64,000 bases of DNA from Bin5 sp009843665 (GCA_965220285.1 OZ244818.1:4712001-4776000), one strand, 5' to 3'; shown: positions 15,746 through 24,152, numbered from the stretch's first letter. Translations and numbers: made by a program. The notes: generated by a model from the sequence alone, not told the origin.

Positions 15746-16045
15746 CTACCCCCTGGGCGCCGGCTGGCCGATGATCAGGAACGTCCGCCGGCCGCCCGTT
15801 TCAATCCACACCATGCAGGGCAGCGCGGTACACTCCGCGTACATCGCATCGACCGGCCCCAACGGCGCGGCATACAGCGGCCCGCGGCCGTCGATGACGA
15901 GGCCGCCGGTCCCGGCCGTCACAGCCGTCCCCACAGGAAGATCGCCGCCGGCGCGCATCACCGCCGGTGCTACGAAAACCGTAGCCAGCACGCCGAGGAC
16001 CGCCAGCACAACGAACGTGACCAGCAGCTTTCTCAAGCTAAGCAC
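15746..16045 (-). CDS. Membrane-anchored hypothetical protein
   Basis: 99 residues from a GTG at 16045, with GGGAGG upstream. One N-terminal membrane segment (KLLVTFVVLAVLGVLATVFV) is followed by an extracytoplasmic domain of about 70 residues with two Cys (AECTALPCMVW). No family recognised. Part of the membrane cassette, so possibly involved in lysis timing or lysogenic conversion. Confidence 0.5.
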   Translation of the reverse strand: MLSLRKLLVTFVVLAVLGVLATVFVAPAVMRAGGDLPVGTAVTAGTGGLVIDGRGPLYAAPLGPVDAMYAECTALPCMVWIETGGRRTFLIIGQPAPRG

Positions 16046-16079
16046 CTCACAACCTCCCTGACTTCGTCAGTCTCTCTCA

Positions 16080-16316
16080 TCACGCGCCCCCGATTACCAG
16101 CTGGGCCAAATAGACCACAATTGCGACGATCGCCGTCCCCAGCAGGGCGCCGCCGCCGTAGACAAAGCGCGCCACCGACTGCTGGCGCTCCTCTACCCGG
16201 GTAAGCCGCTCCACGATGCCTGACAATGCCTTGATCGAGGCCACGTTCGCCTCCTGCTGAATCTCGAGGCGCGTCAGGCGCTCAAGTTGGCTCAGCTCGT
16301 GTTCGCTCATGTCCAT
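16080..16316 (-). CDS. Holin-like protein (coiled coil plus C-terminal membrane span)
   Basis: 78 residues. An N-terminal heptad-rich helix (ELSQLERLTRLEIQQEANVA) is followed by a single C-terminal membrane segment (GGGALLGTAIVAIVVYLAQL). This is the layout of XhlA/haemolysin-type phage membrane proteins that assist holins. The start lies four bases beyond the stop of the 289-residue gene (TGAGCGATG). Best lysis-module candidate on this side; no endolysin is visible in the window. Confidence 0.55.
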   Translation of the reverse strand: MDMSEHELSQLERLTRLEIQQEANVASIKALSGIVERLTRVEERQQSVARFVYGGGALLGTAIVAIVVYLAQLVIGGA

Positions 16317-16319
16317 CGC

Positions 16320-17189
16320 TCACCACGCTATGTGCCTGACAACGCCGTCTGCGCCGACGGAAAAGTGGTACGGCTTTCCCGCGTACACCGTCCGCACCTG
16401 CAGGCGGCCAGAACTCCAGACCAGCCAGATTGGTTCACCGCTAATGTAGTGGCGCAAAACGACCTGCCGGCCCGCCAGCGCCGGCGACGGATACGGCACG
16501 TGCGGACCGCTCATCACACGTCCCCCGGGTCCGATAAAGTACAGCCACCATCCCGATCCGGAGCCCGTGGCACACAGCGCGATAGGCCTGGCCGCGTGCT
16601 TCGGAATGCAGTCCAGCCTCTTCCTCGCCGGCACAGTCGTTTCCTGAGGCTGCACGACTTCGGCGGTTGGACGCGCCGTCGACGTAGCCCGCCTGGTAGG
16701 CCGGGACGCTGGAGGTGTGGACTGAACCGCCGGCGTTGCGGCCGGAGTAGCCGTCGCTGTAGCCCTGCTCGTAGGCATCGGAGTCGACGGCGTGCCTGGC
16801 AGCGGGGGAACGTCCGGGGTGGCGGTCGATGCCGGCGTCTCCTCTTGCGGGAACTCCGGAGGCGGTGGAAGCACTGGCCTCCGCGTCGCCGTCGGCGAAG
16901 CTGTCGGCTGCGCACCGCGCCACGGCACGGTCAGAAAGCGGCTGTGACTGTATGTCTCATCGCAGCACCAGCAGCTGCAGTGGCTGCCTACTCGACTCGC
17001 GTTGTACAGGTGCCAGCCGTCGCCGACCGCCTGGCACGCAGGCCCGCAGCCCTCGCACCCCGCATCCACGCCGAGAGTCAGCGGCGCAGCGCGTGCCCTG
17101 TCCTTGGAGAGAAAGCACGTAAAGCAGACGATCGCCAGTACTCCCAGCGCAACCAGAGGCCAGCCAAGCCGGCTAACGCTATTTTTCAT
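16320..17189 (-). CDS. Exported or membrane-anchored protein with Thr/Pro-rich linker
   Basis: 289 residues. A membrane segment (WPLVALGVLAIVCFTCFL) lies near residues 10 to 27, then a Cys-rich stretch with about seven Cys (residues 45 to 77), a 110-residue Thr/Pro/Ala linker with repeated TPAATP-type motifs, and a 90-residue C-terminal domain ending VGADGVVRHIAW. The linker style is common in exported Chloroflexota proteins and rare in phages. It could be a lysogenic conversion gene or a superinfection factor at the cell surface. Base 17189 starts downstream of the terminase terminator. Confidence 0.6.
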   Translation of the reverse strand: MKNSVSRLGWPLVALGVLAIVCFTCFLSKDRARAAPLTLGVDAGCEGCGPACQAVGDGWHLYNASRVGSHCSCWCCDETYSHSRFLTVPWRGAQPTASPTATRRPVLPPPPEFPQEETPASTATPDVPPLPGTPSTPMPTSRATATATPAATPAVQSTPPASRPTRRATSTARPTAEVVQPQETTVPARKRLDCIPKHAARPIALCATGSGSGWWLYFIGPGGRVMSGPHVPYPSPALAGRQVVLRHYISGEPIWLVWSSGRLQVRTVYAGKPYHFSVGADGVVRHIAW

Positions 17190-17327
17190 TTCGCCGCCTT
17201 AGTGATTTCCACCAGATTCTGCCGCTCTGTCATGGCATCCCCCGCTTCAATCTTTCCTCCAGAAGCTCGCCTTGCGCATGCAGTGTACGCGAGCCCGAAA
17301 TCTTTTGCTCGCCATTTCCAGAGATCC

Positions 17328-17354
17328 AAAAGGCCCGGGGCATTCCCCAGGCCT
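17328..17354 (-). terminator. Rho-independent terminator after the large terminase gene
   Basis: Minus-strand hairpin AGGCCTGGGG-AATG-CCCCGGGCCT followed by TTTT, 45 bases past the terminase stop. The rest of 17190 to 17398 has only tiny ORFs (15 and 22 codons) that I do not support as genes. Confidence 0.7.
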
Positions 17355-17398
17355 GCAGACCGGCACGTATAACCCGTGATGAATCTGACATTCTGCCG

Positions 17399-19078
17399 TC
17401 AGATCATCGCGATCCCCCGGTCCTCGTACACCGATCGCGTCCGCCCCTTCCGCCGCATAGCGCGATCCAGCGCCATCACCAGCGCCACCACGCCGTCAAT
17501 CTTCTCCTTGGCCTTGCCCTTGTCCGGCTTGATGTTCCCGGCAGGGTCTTCGGTCGCGACCGCGTTGTGCCCCATCCATCGCATCACCGGCTGCTCGCCG
17601 TAGTGGATGCGCTCCTGGCGTACCAGGCGCTCCAGCTCCTTCGACGGGCCGGACATCGACGCGTACCCCTGCCCCATCTGCATCACCGTCAGACCGCGGT
17701 CTTCCATCTGCGTGTACACCCTGGCGGCCCCCCACCGGTCGAAGCAGATCTCCTGCAGGTCGAACCGCTGCGCGTCGGCATCGATGGCGTCGAATATCAG
17801 GTCGTGGTCGATGACCTCCCCGGGCGTGGCGATCAGATGCCCTTCCCGAGACCAGACGTCATACGGCACGCTGGCCTTCACCGACCGGCGGGCAATCGCG
17901 TGCTCCGGCACGAAGAAACGGCACAGGACCTGGTACACGCCGTCGGCCCGGTCCGGAGGAAAGAGCAGCACCCAGGCCGCGATATCCTCCACTGACGCCA
18001 GGTCCAGGCCTCCGTAGCAGACCCGGCCCTCCAGCGCCGCCTCGTCGACATGCTCGCCGCACGCATCCCACACATCCGGCTGAAACCAGCGCGCCGACGA
18101 CGATACCCAGCGGTTGAGCTTGTAGCGCAGAAACGAGTTGAGCGAACGCGGATTGTCCTCGGCCTCCTTCGCCATCTCACGCATCTCCTCGACCGAGACG
18201 GTGACGCCGATGTTCGGGTTGGCCTGGCGCCAGCAGTTCTCATCCTTCCATTTCTCGGCGTCATCGAGCATGTAGATCGCCGGAAAGAATTCGTCAACCT
18301 CAATCGTTCCTTCCAGCACGCGCTCGGCGAAGTGAAACTGCTCGCCGCAGATCGAGTTCTCGTCGTCGCCGGCGGTAGTCGTGGCAAGCAGGAGCGGCTG
18401 TTCGCGCGCGCCCATGCTGGTGCGCATCACGTCCCACATCTCGGCGGTGGGATGTTCGTGCAACTCGTCGATGATGGCGATGTGGGTGTTGTGGCCGCTG
18501 GCCTTGCGGTCGTCGGCCGACAGCGGCACAAAGCGGGACGCCGTGCCCCGCACAAAGATGCTGTTCTCGTGGACCGTGATCTCGCTGCGCAGTGCCGGCG
18601 ACTTCTCGACCATGCGCTGGGCCTCGGTGAACACGATCCGGGCCTGCTCCTTCTTCGTGGCGGCTGCGTAAATCTCAGCGCCGCCCTCGCCGTCGGCGAC
18701 CAGGCCGTACAGTCCGATGGCCGAGGCGAGCGTACTCTTGCCGTTCTTGCGGCCGATGAACAGCATCGAACGCCTGAAGCGCCGCGTGCCGTCCTCGCGC
18801 ATCCAGCCGAACAACGTCGTTACCCAGAACTCCTGCCAGGGCTCGAGCTCGAGCGGCCGGCCGGCCCAGCGCCCCTTCGAGTGCCGGCACAGATGCATGA
18901 AGTCGACGACCAGCTGGCCCAGATCCGGATCCCAGACGAGCCCGCGGTCGCCGCCCGTCCTGATGTCATCCAGCTGGCGTTCCACCATCAGCCGCTCATA
19001 GCGGCCGACGTTGACCGTGCCCCGCATTACGCTGTCGATGTAGTCGTCGACGGCCGCCCCGGCTCCTGTCCGAATCAT
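17399..19078 (-). CDS. terL: Terminase large subunit
   Basis: 559 residues. N-terminal ATPase: Walker A-like GRKNGKST at about residues 109 to 116, ATKKEQARIVFTEA, Walker B IAIIDE with Asp204-Glu205, and the coupling motif ATTTAG near 232. C-terminal RNase H-like nuclease: first acidic strand in CYGGLDLASVEDIA, then later acidic residues in the DHDLIFDAID region. It powers DNA packaging and cuts the concatemer. The closest type is the HK97/phage_term_1 family. The start abuts the small subunit stop. Confidence 0.95.
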   Translation of the reverse strand: MIRTGAGAAVDDYIDSVMRGTVNVGRYERLMVERQLDDIRTGGDRGLVWDPDLGQLVVDFMHLCRHSKGRWAGRPLELEPWQEFWVTTLFGWMREDGTRRFRRSMLFIGRKNGKSTLASAIGLYGLVADGEGGAEIYAAATKKEQARIVFTEAQRMVEKSPALRSEITVHENSIFVRGTASRFVPLSADDRKASGHNTHIAIIDELHEHPTAEMWDVMRTSMGAREQPLLLATTTAGDDENSICGEQFHFAERVLEGTIEVDEFFPAIYMLDDAEKWKDENCWRQANPNIGVTVSVEEMREMAKEAEDNPRSLNSFLRYKLNRWVSSSARWFQPDVWDACGEHVDEAALEGRVCYGGLDLASVEDIAAWVLLFPPDRADGVYQVLCRFFVPEHAIARRSVKASVPYDVWSREGHLIATPGEVIDHDLIFDAIDADAQRFDLQEICFDRWGAARVYTQMEDRGLTVMQMGQGYASMSGPSKELERLVRQERIHYGEQPVMRWMGHNAVATEDPAGNIKPDKGKAKEKIDGVVALVMALDRAMRRKGRTRSVYEDRGIAMI

Positions 19079-19561
19079 CTACCTGCCCTTGTCGCCGCCG
19101 GCCGTACTCTTCAGCCTGCGCTCCCTGGCCGCGCGCAGCTCCGTCAGAGGGCTTTTCTCCGCGGCCGCCGGCGCGTGTTTGCCCAGCCTGGCCCGCGCCA
19201 CCGGGTTCAAGCCCAGCGCCTCCTCGATCTGACGTAGCTCCGACGACGACTTCAGCGCAAACGCGCGCATCCCCACCTGGCCCTTGTCCTCGAAGTCGGG
19301 CGTCATCCCTGCCAGCCTGGACATTACCGCCTCATGCTCCGCGCGCAGCATCGCGTACCGCGCCAGCAGCCCCAGGTCGGCGCGTGCCAGCATGCCCGCT
19401 TCGACCAGGAGCCTGCCGGTCTGCCGCCATATCGCGCCGGCGCGCTCGCCGAGATGCGACGGCCGCGGCGGCAGCTTGTCCAGCGTCTCCATCACGCGGT
19501 TCTGCGGCGACCCCTTGGCCCCCTCGAGCCACTTCTCCTGATTCGTCTTGGCCTGCCTCAT
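19079..19561 (-). CDS. terS: Terminase small subunit, P27 family
   Basis: 160 residues with the P27-family pattern: PPRPSHLGERAGAIWRQTGR, then LARADLGLLARYAMLRAEHE, and the C-terminal SELRQIEEALGLNPVARARL. It recognises phage DNA and hands it to the large subunit. Starts by ATGA overlap with the upstream gene and ends next to the large subunit, so the packaging genes are coupled. Confidence 0.9.
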   Translation of the reverse strand: MRQAKTNQEKWLEGAKGSPQNRVMETLDKLPPRPSHLGERAGAIWRQTGRLLVEAGMLARADLGLLARYAMLRAEHEAVMSRLAGMTPDFEDKGQVGMRAFALKSSSELRQIEEALGLNPVARARLGKHAPAAAEKSPLTELRAARERRLKSTAGGDKGR

Positions 19562-19908
19562 TCGGCTATGCCTCTGCGCCTAAGGAGGTTGCGCTTTTCT
19601 CGTTCATCATCCAGTCTGTCTGCAATCGTCAGAGATCCCCACCAGTACACGGCCTGGCTCTTTGCGGCCGCACGCGTCCCGGCCTCGCCGCCTCCCAGCC
19701 GCACGCCCAGCCAGCCGTAGGCGTCCCAGCGCCAGTAGCGGACCGTCTTTTCCACGATCAGGGACACGTGGCCTGAGGATTCGGTCCAGACCGTCGCCTC
19801 CGATCTGCCGGCCCCCTCTTCCCACTCGATTTTGCTCTGTAGATCGACGTATGCGGCTCCGCTCGAGCGCACCTTCGAATCGTGGCCGGGTTGTGAGGGT
19901 TTCGTCAT
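19558..19908 (-). CDS. Hypothetical first gene of the packaging operon
   Basis: 116 residues from the ATG at 19908, with a Trp-rich central region (VRYWRWDAYGWLGVRLGG) and a charged C-terminus. An in-frame GTG at 20016 would put the promoter at 19955 inside the coding region, so the shorter form is preferred. The stop overlaps the small terminase start (ATGA). The position suggests a packaging or DNA-binding accessory role, but the family is not recognised. Confidence 0.5.
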   Translation of the reverse strand: MTKPSQPGHDSKVRSSGAAYVDLQSKIEWEEGAGRSEATVWTESSGHVSLIVEKTVRYWRWDAYGWLGVRLGGGEAGTRAAAKSQAVYWWGSLTIADRLDDEREKRNLLRRRGIAE

Positions 19909-19954
19909 TCTGCTGTCAGGATGAAATGTCGTGCGCGGTCCCGAATGTCCCCGC

Positions 19955-19985
19955 ACTATACCACTAACGGATACCGTTTTGCTCG
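19955..19985 (-). promoter_or_regulatory. Packaging-operon promoter with operator-like dyad
   Basis: Minus-strand extended -10 TGG-TATAGT at 19963 to 19955. Just upstream, between the expected -10 and -35 elements, is the perfect dyad AACGG-TAT-CCGTT (19966 to 19978), a likely repressor or activator site. It lies between the early-region terminator and the packaging genes, where late transcription should begin. Confidence 0.6.
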
Positions 19986-20052
19986 CATCGGTGCGAAACC
20001 CGCCTGGGAGAGACACCTCGCCCCCTCGAAGGCATGGTCTTCACGCATCCTG

Positions 20053-20091
20053 AAAAAAAGAACCGGCCGGGGCATCTCTGCCCCGACCGGC
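20053..20091 (-). terminator. Strong rho-independent terminator of the early operon
   Basis: Minus-strand stem CCGGTCGGGGCA with TGCCCCGGCCGG around the loop GAGA, followed by TTCTTTTTTT. It ends the early gene run before the packaging promoter. Confidence 0.9.
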
Positions 20092-20144
20092 GCACAAGCT
20101 GAACTGTTACGATCAAGGAACAGTCAAGGAACAGTCAAGCAACT

Positions 20145-20369
20145 TCAATTCTTTGGACTGTCGCACCTCGGCGGGCCGCCAGGGCGCAGGAGCCACATTG
20201 CATGCAGGCGGCAGAACCATTCGCCGTACTTGTAGTGCGTCGCCTTCTTGCGGCAGCTGCCCCACTGGCAGTTGTAGTCGGTGTGGGGCGGTGACGGTCC
20301 GCGGTCGTCAACCGGGAGCGAATCGGAGAACAGGGGCATCTGATTCAGAGGCGTGCTTCTTCTTTTCAC
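20145..20369 (-). CDS. Small putative zinc-binding protein
   Basis: 74 residues from a GTG at 20369, with AAGGAGG 5 bases upstream. It carries CQWGSCRKKATHYKYGEWFC followed by RLH, a C-x4-C-x13-C-x2-H arrangement that looks like a zinc site. Last gene before the early terminator; its start overlaps the stop of the ribbon-helix-helix gene. Function unknown. Confidence 0.6.
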   Translation of the reverse strand: MKRRSTPLNQMPLFSDSLPVDDRGPSPPHTDYNCQWGSCRKKATHYKYGEWFCRLHAMWLLRPGGPPRCDSPKN

Positions 20370-20650
20370 GTGACCCTCCTTGTGCTCGTTCGATGGTTTA
20401 ATGTATCTTCGGACGGGCTGTCCGGTGAGTCCGCGCTCGCAATCGGCTGACAGCCGGCTGTCGGTATCCGATAGGCCGACGGAGGCTTTTCGTCCGGGAA
20501 GTGACCGCGGCGCTCCTTCTCAGCGAATCTGACATACTCCATCGCGGCCCGCTTTACGAGCTGCGACAAACTTCTGGCGCGGTCCCGCCTGGCAATGCTT
20601 TCGAGCCGGCGAGCTTCGGCCGGCGTGAATTCGATCTGCACGCTCTTCAT
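20366..20650 (-). CDS. Ribbon-helix-helix DNA-binding protein
   Basis: 94 residues from the ATG at 20650 (a TTG three bases earlier is also possible). MKSVQIEFTPAEARRLESIA followed by RSLSQLVKRAAMEYV is the strand-helix-helix signature of MetJ/Arc-type regulators. The C-terminal tail is Pro/Ser-rich and probably disordered. Candidate phage transcription regulator, possibly acting on the 19966 dyad. The stop overlaps the next start by four bases. Confidence 0.65.
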   Translation of the reverse strand: MKSVQIEFTPAEARRLESIARRDRARSLSQLVKRAAMEYVRFAEKERRGHFPDEKPPSAYRIPTAGCQPIASADSPDSPSEDTLNHRTSTRRVT

Positions 20651-20684
20651 CAATCATTCTCTCCATTATAGCCTTCATGTGCGC

Positions 20685-20885
20685 CTAGATCTGGCTGCGG
20701 TGCCGGTCGATCGGTCCGCTGTGCCATGGCCGCGAATCGCCCCAGCTCTCATCGAAGATCGGCTGCTGGCGCGATCTGTCCTTGCAGCGCTGGCAGTAAT
20801 CGCCGGCGTTGTACACCTCCTCGGCGCATCCGGGGCAAAGGAATCGCTCGGTTTCCTGGCGTTCAGTCGGTTCGTCGGCTCTCAT
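20685..20885 (-). CDS. Small zinc-ribbon protein
   Basis: 66 residues with CPGCAEEVYNAGDYCQRC, a C-x2-C-x11-C-x2-C zinc ribbon. AAAGGAT lies 8 bases before the ATG. Small phage zinc ribbons often modulate host transcription or replication, but no specific role can be read here. In the 155-base gap upstream, a 24-codon ORF (MMMKRLETSLDEIRALKEEA) is present but weakly supported. Confidence 0.6.
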   Translation of the reverse strand: MRADEPTERQETERFLCPGCAEEVYNAGDYCQRCKDRSRQQPIFDESWGDSRPWHSGPIDRHRSQI

Positions 20886-21039
20886 GCTGGTATCCTTTCA
20901 GTCACTGCTGTCCGCTTCCTCTTTCAGCGCTCGAATCTCATCCAGGCTCGTCTCAAGCCTTTTCATCATCATCACGTAGATGGCAGTCTTGGCGCTGGGG
21001 TTCGAAGTGGTCGCATGGATGGCGGCACAATCCGGTTAC

Positions 21040-21987
21040 CTACAAACCGGGTAAATGCCTCTGCAAATCCTCCAGCGCCTCCAAGGGCGTGCTCATCCGG
21101 TCATACGGTTGCGACCGCGTATGATAGCGCTCCGTCTCAATCTCCCACCTCGCAGGACTCTCCGATCCCCAACACGTTATCAAGAGATCCGCCCGCTCCC
21201 CTTCGATAAGCCACTCTCGCGTCCACATCAGCTCGCCCCGCCATCGCGCTATACCCTCTGTCCATCCCTCCGGACACGGCGGCCAATCCACCTCCTCTTC
21301 TTCTTCCTCGTGGCGCTTCTTTTGCTCCTCTTCCCACTTCCGTCTCCGCTCCTCCGCCGCGCGTTCTCTCTCTTCCCTCCCCGCCTCCCAGGCCTTCTCT
21401 CGCTCGCGATATTCATGCTCGCTGGTCGCCGCGTTCAACGTCCACGCGCCCGACCGCACGTTTTCGACCAGGTCGGCGTCGGCCTCCAGCGTCAGCCGTT
21501 TTGCCTCGCGCAAAGTCCGCTCGCCGACGTTCAACAGCGCCGCCGCTTGTGCCTGCGTTATATCCGGCAAATCTGCCGGATTCTCCCCGTTAGCCGACGG
21601 GCGTCCCGGTCCCCTGGTGGCGAGGCCGGCTGCGATCATCGCCCGCTGCGACGTCGACAGGTGCCGCCTGTGCAAATTGAGGTCGAGGACCATTGCCTGG
21701 GCGTCGTCTCCATCGCCCTCGAACTTCTCCGTCTGCGGCGAAATCCCCAGCCGCAAACAGGCCCGCGTCCGATGCACCCCATCAAGGATCAGGCCGTTCC
21801 ACACAAGGACCGGCTCACGCTGGCCGTGGAGCCGGATCGACTCGCACAATGCCAGGAACTCATCCTCCTGCATCGGCGGGAACAGCGCCGCCAGCGGGTG
21901 CAAAGAGTAACCCGCTTCGGCCAACTGCGTCGCGTGGGGATGATCGGCACTCAGTTCTGCGTCTGTGGTACACTGCGATCTGTCCAT
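21040..21987 (-). CDS. ParB-like nuclease-domain protein
   Basis: 315 residues from the ATG at 21987, with GGAG 7 bases upstream. Residues 20 to 110 form a ParB/sulfiredoxin-type domain: HPLAALFPPMQEDEFLALCESI, then GQREPVLVWNGLILDGVHRTRAC. A helix-turn-helix region follows (MIAAGLATRGPGRPS, ITQAQAAALLNVGERTLREA). The C-terminal third is a highly charged coiled coil, then a Trp-rich tail. Phage ParB-like proteins act in DNA binding, nicking or regulation. An upstream in-frame ATG at 22038 is disfavoured for lack of a ribosome site. Confidence 0.8.
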   Translation of the reverse strand: MDRSQCTTDAELSADHPHATQLAEAGYSLHPLAALFPPMQEDEFLALCESIRLHGQREPVLVWNGLILDGVHRTRACLRLGISPQTEKFEGDGDDAQAMVLDLNLHRRHLSTSQRAMIAAGLATRGPGRPSANGENPADLPDITQAQAAALLNVGERTLREAKRLTLEADADLVENVRSGAWTLNAATSEHEYREREKAWEAGREERERAAEERRRKWEEEQKKRHEEEEEEVDWPPCPEGWTEGIARWRGELMWTREWLIEGERADLLITCWGSESPARWEIETERYHTRSQPYDRMSTPLEALEDLQRHLPGL

Positions 21988-22136
21988 CAGATGTCTCCTT
22001 TTGGACCGGCCCGGGCTGCTGCAATCAGCGCCGGGCATTTCTTTCTGTTTTCTCGCTCGTTGGCGGCACCCCTACTGTGGACGCTCGTCGCGACAAGTGG
22101 CTATGCGCGCGTGGGTAAGTCCCAAAACCCCCGCAG

Positions 22137-22442
22137 TCAGATGATCGATAACGGTACATCATCGGGCAGTTCACTATCCCCGTCAACGCGGTCATATTCC
22201 GAAGAGGTGCCGAATTTGATATGGAGTTCCGCTGGCAGGTTTTCATCGGTTACACGAACGGGAAAGCCGAACAGGGACGCCGGCGTGCCTGATCTATCCT
22301 GCACTTCTTCCGGCAATTCGGGGATAGAAGGCTCCACAAGATAGCCCCCCGGCAGAAGGTCGCGTGAGGAACCCGGCCAACAGCACTGCCCTTCGCAAGT
22401 ATCGACAGGTTTTCCGGTCCACTCGCAGATTTCGTCGATCAT
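22137..22442 (-). CDS. Hypothetical early phage protein
   Basis: 101 residues starting MIDEICEWTGKPVDTCEGQC with several Cys near the N-terminus, acidic overall. Starts by ATGA overlap with the preceding gene. Between its stop and the ParB-like gene are about 150 bases without a supported gene. No family recognised. Confidence 0.5.
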   Translation of the reverse strand: MIDEICEWTGKPVDTCEGQCCWPGSSRDLLPGGYLVEPSIPELPEEVQDRSGTPASLFGFPVRVTDENLPAELHIKFGTSSEYDRVDGDSELPDDVPLSII

Positions 22443-22813
22443 TCGCTTTCTCCTCTTGCAAACCCCGTTCGTTGCAAATCCGACATGTCCTCCTCGGTGC
22501 CGCCGAGGCCGGCCGCTTCCGACCTGCCATGGAGGCCCTGATGTCCGGGAGGAGGAGCGCTGGCCGTGCGGCGGCTATACGCCCTCCAGAACCATTCGCT
22601 CAGATTCTCGTCGTCGACCTCGGCGAACATGTCGCCAAACTCCCGATCGCAGAGACCGGGCAGGCCGCCGTCCAGGGCCTTGATCAAGGCCCTGGTCACG
22701 TAGCAGTCGGTTACTGCCGCTTCGTAGAAGAGGTCGGCCAGGGCCTCGCACAGGCGGCTCTCCCGGCTGCGCTCGATGCGCTCTTCGATCGGCATCCGAA
22801 CCGATTCACTCAT
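22439..22813 (-). CDS. Hypothetical early phage protein
   Basis: 124 residues, mostly helical, starting MSESVRMPIEERIERSRESR, with acidic EVDDENLSEWFWRAY in the middle. Linked to both neighbours by ATGA overlaps, indicating one co-translated early operon. No family recognised. Confidence 0.5.
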   Translation of the reverse strand: MSESVRMPIEERIERSRESRLCEALADLFYEAAVTDCYVTRALIKALDGGLPGLCDREFGDMFAEVDDENLSEWFWRAYSRRTASAPPPGHQGLHGRSEAAGLGGTEEDMSDLQRTGFARGESE

Positions 22814-23088
22814 ACAGGCCTCCTCTTCGCCGGATTGAACTGCGGATTGTGAATCACGGCCAGCTCGCCATCGAAATCGGCAGGCAGCACATTGACGACT
22901 GCATAGCCGTCCAGAAACTCTATCAGCCTCTCGATCTCGGCGTCATACAGAAGCATTTTCCCGCCGGCCGCCGGATCGTTCACCGTCCAGGCCTCGACGA
23001 GCGGCATGTAAGCAACGAACAGCCCGCGCCGCAGCGCCATGTCCTGCACCTGGGCCACCACAACCTCGAAATCAGCCTCGACCTGCAT
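22810..23088 (-). CDS. Hypothetical early phage protein
   Basis: 92 residues starting MQVEADFEVVVAQVQDMALR, an alpha/beta pattern with a hydrophobic EFLDGYAVVNVLPADF segment. Overlaps the next gene by four bases and the previous one by 17. No family recognised. Confidence 0.5.
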   Translation of the reverse strand: MQVEADFEVVVAQVQDMALRRGLFVAYMPLVEAWTVNDPAAGGKMLLYDAEIERLIEFLDGYAVVNVLPADFDGELAVIHNPQFNPAKRRPV

Positions 23089-23305
23089 TTTCCCTCTCTC
23101 TCATTGCGTCGTCGACTCTCGCCGTGGCCTCAGCCCTAGACAGCGGTCGCCGGTATGGCGCCCAGTCTCTCCACCGCCCCTTCTTGAACATGTGGCAGAA
23201 GATCCTTGCATTGCCGCGGCTGCGCTCCTTGGCCGCCAGTTTCTTGTCGAGCGTCTTCTCCCAGCCGCTGTAGTACTCGATGCCCTTCACGGGCCTATGG
23301 TCCAC
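23072..23305 (-). CDS. Hypothetical early phage protein
   Basis: 77 basic residues starting MDHRPVKGIEYYSGWEKTLD, with Trp/Arg-rich KKGRWRDWAPYRRPLSRAEA. The charge suggests nucleic acid contact. Overlaps both neighbours. No family recognised. Confidence 0.5.
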   Translation of the reverse strand: MDHRPVKGIEYYSGWEKTLDKKLAAKERSRGNARIFCHMFKKGRWRDWAPYRRPLSRAEATARVDDAMRERENAGRG

Positions 23306-23639
23306 GCCGGCCCTCCCGTCTCAAAGGATCGCGCTCCTCATGCTCCGCCAGGCCGCAGTAGCAGCATCGTCTCTCGCCGATGTGCCAGCACATGCAATGA
23401 CAGCCGTCTCCGGACATCACGCACGGCGGGTCGTGCGCCGCCTGCAGCCGGGGATTGTCCGGCGATAGAATCAGCGCCAGCTGCCGCCGCAGATCAGGCG
23501 GCAGATCGAAACTGCTGACGGGAACAACATCGCGAATCTTCCTCCCCTCTCGACGTGGGCGCAGATCACCGGCTAAACTCTGCTCAATTTCACCATGGCC
23601 GGTGATTCGCCTCCAGGCCCTCCGGAGTCTCTGAATCAT
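23295..23639 (-). CDS. Hypothetical Cys-rich early phage protein
   Basis: 114 residues. The C-terminal third has several Cys and His (CVMSGDGCHCMCWHIGERRC), a likely metal site. The N-terminal part is basic (MIQRLRRAWRRITGHGE). Overlaps the upstream gene by four bases. No family recognised. Confidence 0.5.
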   Translation of the reverse strand: MIQRLRRAWRRITGHGEIEQSLAGDLRPRREGRKIRDVVPVSSFDLPPDLRRQLALILSPDNPRLQAAHDPPCVMSGDGCHCMCWHIGERRCCYCGLAEHEERDPLRREGRRGP

Positions 23640-23860
23640 GCGCAGTACCTCCTCTGATCGGCATAGGCTTTTGCGGAATCCATGGCATCCTCATGCCTTG
23701 CCAAGCCGACCCTCGAGACATGCAGTTCACGCGAGCCGCGCCAAACGCTCCAGCGCCACTGCGTCTCCACCGGCTGGCCAGGCATCCGCCAGACGAACAG
23801 ATGCAAGCCGCCATACTTTGCCCAAAAGATCGTCGTCGACTCACTTTTCCACTCAGTCAT
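23636..23860 (-). CDS. Small Trp-rich phage protein
   Basis: 74 residues with the pattern W-A-K-Y-G-x-L-H-L-F-V-W and VETQWRWSVWRGSRELHVSR, ending in a helix with EDAMDSAKAYADQ. Small proteins of this kind are common in early regions of temperate phages, but their role is not known. Overlaps both neighbours. Confidence 0.55.
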   Translation of the reverse strand: MTEWKSESTTIFWAKYGGLHLFVWRMPGQPVETQWRWSVWRGSRELHVSRVGLARHEDAMDSAKAYADQRRYCA

Positions 23861-24152
23861 AGTCCTGCAGATCCTCGCTCTCCGGCCTGTACGACAGCAT
23901 CGCCGGCTGCGGTCTGCCCGGCACCGAGCGCCGCCCTACCTGGCGCGCCATCGATTCGTCCGCCGGCGTGATGCAATAGATGGCCGACGAGCCATAGTAC
24001 TGCGTCATCGCCGCGCCTGTGTCTTCGTCCTCGTCGTCATAGACGTCCAGGCGCAGCAGGCGGCCGCCGTACATCTCGACCTCCGAGACATAGCCGCCGA
24101 AAGTCCGGTGGCCCATCAGCTCCACAATCGCCCAGCCCTCATAAGTCGTCAT
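23853..24152 (-). CDS. Conserved phage protein of unknown function
   Basis: 99 residues starting MTTYEGWAIVELMGHRTFGG and continuing with a YVSEVEMYGGRLLRLDV strand. This GWAIVELMGHR start recurs in many phage and plasmid proteins of unknown role. The middle has TQYYGSSAIYCITP. Lies four bases after the initiator stop and overlaps the next gene by eight. Confidence 0.65.
   Translation of the reverse strand: MTTYEGWAIVELMGHRTFGGYVSEVEMYGGRLLRLDVYDDEDEDTGAAMTQYYGSSAIYCITPADESMARQVGRRSVPGRPQPAMLSYRPESEDLQDYD

Noticed and set aside
21055..22344. 429-codon plus-strand ORF opposite the ParB-like gene
   Set aside because: Leu/Arg/Pro-rich antisense shadow; the minus strand encodes a recognisable ParB-type domain.
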